Source: Venturia oleaginea
Taxonomy: Eukaryota > Ascomycota > Dothideomycetes > Venturiales > Venturiaceae
NCBI GenBank assembly: GCA_013176395.1
Contig: JABMLP010000006.1
Span: forward strand, 806,001-870,000
Direction: 5' to 3'
Length of the DNA: 64,000 nucleotides
Shown in pieces: positions 62,503 to 64,000 of the stretch; position 1 is the stretch's first letter, and each line of letters begins with the position of its first letter. A model generated the notes under the pieces. It searched no databases, was not told the origin of the DNA, and saw nothing but the letters and a program-made list of their open reading frames with translations. The translations under genes were made by a program, and so were the position numbers.

Positions 62503-62889
62503 ATGATCAAAGACGACAAAAGGCTCCTAACAACCTCAGCCCAACTATCCTACCGCCAAAACTGGACCCCAAACGACCACCAAAAGCGCATCGGTCTCAC
62601 CCTCCCGCACCTAGCCTACCTCTACAACGCCTATGAGAACCTCTTCTACGAAAGAGATATGCCAGCCAAGGATCAGGGGAAAACGATAACCTGACTTCGC
62701 ATGATGAAGGGATTTTGGGGGTATTGGGGACCTAGGATGGAGGCGGAGAAGACGGATGGGGAGGTTGGGGCTGAGTTGGGTGGGAAGGGAGATATGTTTG
62801 AGAGGGAGTGTGTTAAGGAGTTCAGGAGGGAGGAGTGGTTGGGGATGCGGTGTCCTTATAATTGGAGTGGAGAAAAGGAGGAGTGGTAG
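62503..62889 (+). pseudogene. Small frame interrupted by one stop, family unknown
   Basis: A 63-codon frame (MIKDDKRLLTTSAQLSYRQN, then IGLTLPHLAYLYNAYENLFY) ends at a TGA at 62692-62694. The same frame then continues for another 62 codons to 62889, ending CPYNWSGEKEEW. The first half looks like real protein. I see no splice pair that removes the stop. It may be a small gene of 63 codons or a broken one of about 128; the family is not recognised. Confidence 0.35.
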
Positions 62890-64000
62890 GTTGTTTTGTG
62901 GTTGGTTGCGATGAGTGTTCTGAGTGGTGTTGGAATAGATGTTGTGTTTGAAATAGAACGAGGTGTGGATAATGTATAGCTTTGAGGACTGAAATATGGT
63001 CATTCCCTATACTGGATTGAGAAATTAGTAACGTGAGCTGTAGCGATGTACGTTCTCCAAGCTGTCGAACAGTAAACAAGTATGGGTAGTACATCCATAC
63101 TATACACAAACAGTACCATCGAATAAGCAAGCGCCAGCTTCCTGCGCACTGCAGCTTTCCTTGTTTTTATACTGTCCTGAGCTGCAGTTGTATTCGAGGT
63201 TCATCCAGGAAACAATACTTTACTAAACAGCTCACGGTACATGATTTAATGTCTATGATTCGACAGGACTCTGCTTGAGCAAGGGCAATAAAAGCTGGGA
63301 GTGAGCAAAGTGAACACTGCACCGTATGGTCGAAGGAGGTTCGGTAGGAAAGTAAAAGAGGATTTGTGGTAAATGTCTTTCTCTTGTTGCAGTAAATAGG
63401 GCCATCGCAACCGTTTGTCAGGTGGTTCTTGTTTTAGTGTAAGTTTGTTCGGTTTTACATGCGAAAGATGGCCCCAATAGACATGCAAGGAAATGCTTAG
63501 CCTCGTCGATCTGCCTGTTTGACTGTATGGTAAATCGGAATGACATTCTGTACCACCCCCGCACAGAGCGAGATTCTTCCTTGCACGGTTAGGAAGCCGA
63601 TTCATGAAATGATAGAGGTCCGTACTCTATAGCTCCATGACTGAACCAAGAGGAGGACGCTAGGAGTTCGAAAGGAAGTTAGTGAAGAGTTTTTTTATGC
63701 TTTTCACAGGTGCGAAAGTGAAGGGATTACTCTTTGAGCGTGGTGATGGTTAAGTAAAGATTTTTGACTCGAGACTGGTGAGAAAGAAAACCCCATACTC
63801 TTTCGACTCCAAGATTTCTTACGAGACAGAATTTATATGGGTGTTCGTAGGCGACTTGGGCTGGCGCCAGTCATCGCGCTATCGATGTAGGCATCGACTC
63901 CCTTTTCTTTTTCTTTTAACCTAGTCAGAAGTGAAGAGAGAGGGATGCTAGTGAGTGCTAGCTTGGAAATTAGCGATGGTTCTGCCCAGTAAAGGTTGGT
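62890..64000. other. Window end, no gene seen
   Basis: A minus-strand frame, 63605-63246 (119 codons), has no motif and an irregular composition. No other coding signal is visible. A gene that begins beyond the window may use this as flank. Confidence 0.45.

Noticed and set aside
63246..63605. 119-codon minus-strand frame near the window end
   Set aside because: It has irregular composition, no motif and no splice context. Not supported as a gene.

Overview
The window is nuclear DNA from a filamentous ascomycete (Pezizomycotina). The evidence is short GT-AG introns of about 45-150 bp with CTAAC/CTAAT-type branch sites, a FunK1-type fungal kinase, two fungal-rhodopsin (PTH11-like) membrane proteins, a CmcJ/NvfI-type oxygenase, a DUF4360 secreted protein, and Tad-like LINE, Fot1/pogo-like and PIF/Harbinger transposons. 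Leotiomycetes is my best guess for the class, at low confidence.

Layout. (1) 1-16.2 kb is a nested transposon block. It holds the 3' half of a Ty1/copia element and an AT-hook gene remnant. Next is a 173-bp gypsy LTR split by a 5.9-kb LINE and a 1.6-kb non-autonomous LINE relative, both inserted at the same 13-bp target. Beyond it lie a decayed gypsy integrase, itself hit by a 62-bp inverted-repeat element and a deleted Fot1/pogo-like element, then a putative solo LTR and a second non-autonomous LINE copy. (2) 16.2-30.5 kb carries an unidentified gene remnant, a FunK1 kinase, a kinase C-lobe pseudogene, two rhodopsin-domain proteins, an NmrA-like protein and the TFIIH/CAK subunit Tfb3. (3) 30545-34439 is a complete-looking Harbinger element: 45-bp perfect terminal inverted repeats, a DDE transposase and a Myb/trihelix partner gene, with a 248-bp solo LTR nested between the two genes. 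(4) 34.5-38.7 kb is a small oxidative-metabolism group: a CmcJ/NvfI-like oxygenase, an EthD-like gene broken by a solo copia LTR, and a frameshifted SDR. (5) 39-64 kb is mostly single-copy genes. They are a low-complexity Q/N/H-rich protein, PEX11, a phosphate/glycerophosphoinositol-type MFS permease, the mRNA cap methyltransferase Abd1, a DUF4360 protein, a GH18-UBA fusion, a Mam3/CNNM protein, the branched-chain ketoacid dehydrogenase E1-beta subunit, a damaged homeodomain gene and a 730-residue multi-pass membrane protein.

How it fits together. The housekeeping genes (Tfb3, Abd1, Pex11, Mam3, E1-beta) are unrelated in pathway and look intact. Damage is concentrated at and near the transposons: split or frameshifted EthD, SDR, kinase and AT-hook genes, with possible frame lesions in the oxygenase and the first rhodopsin gene. 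The most unusual items are the non-autonomous LINE family with a variable internal tandem repeat, the repeated use of one LINE target site, the possibly active Harbinger element with subterminal ATATGCA arrays, and a GH18 glycosidase without a signal peptide fused to a ubiquitin-binding UBA domain. Exon boundaries were worked out by eye from splice motifs and reading-frame continuity. Family names come from recognised motifs, not from database searches.
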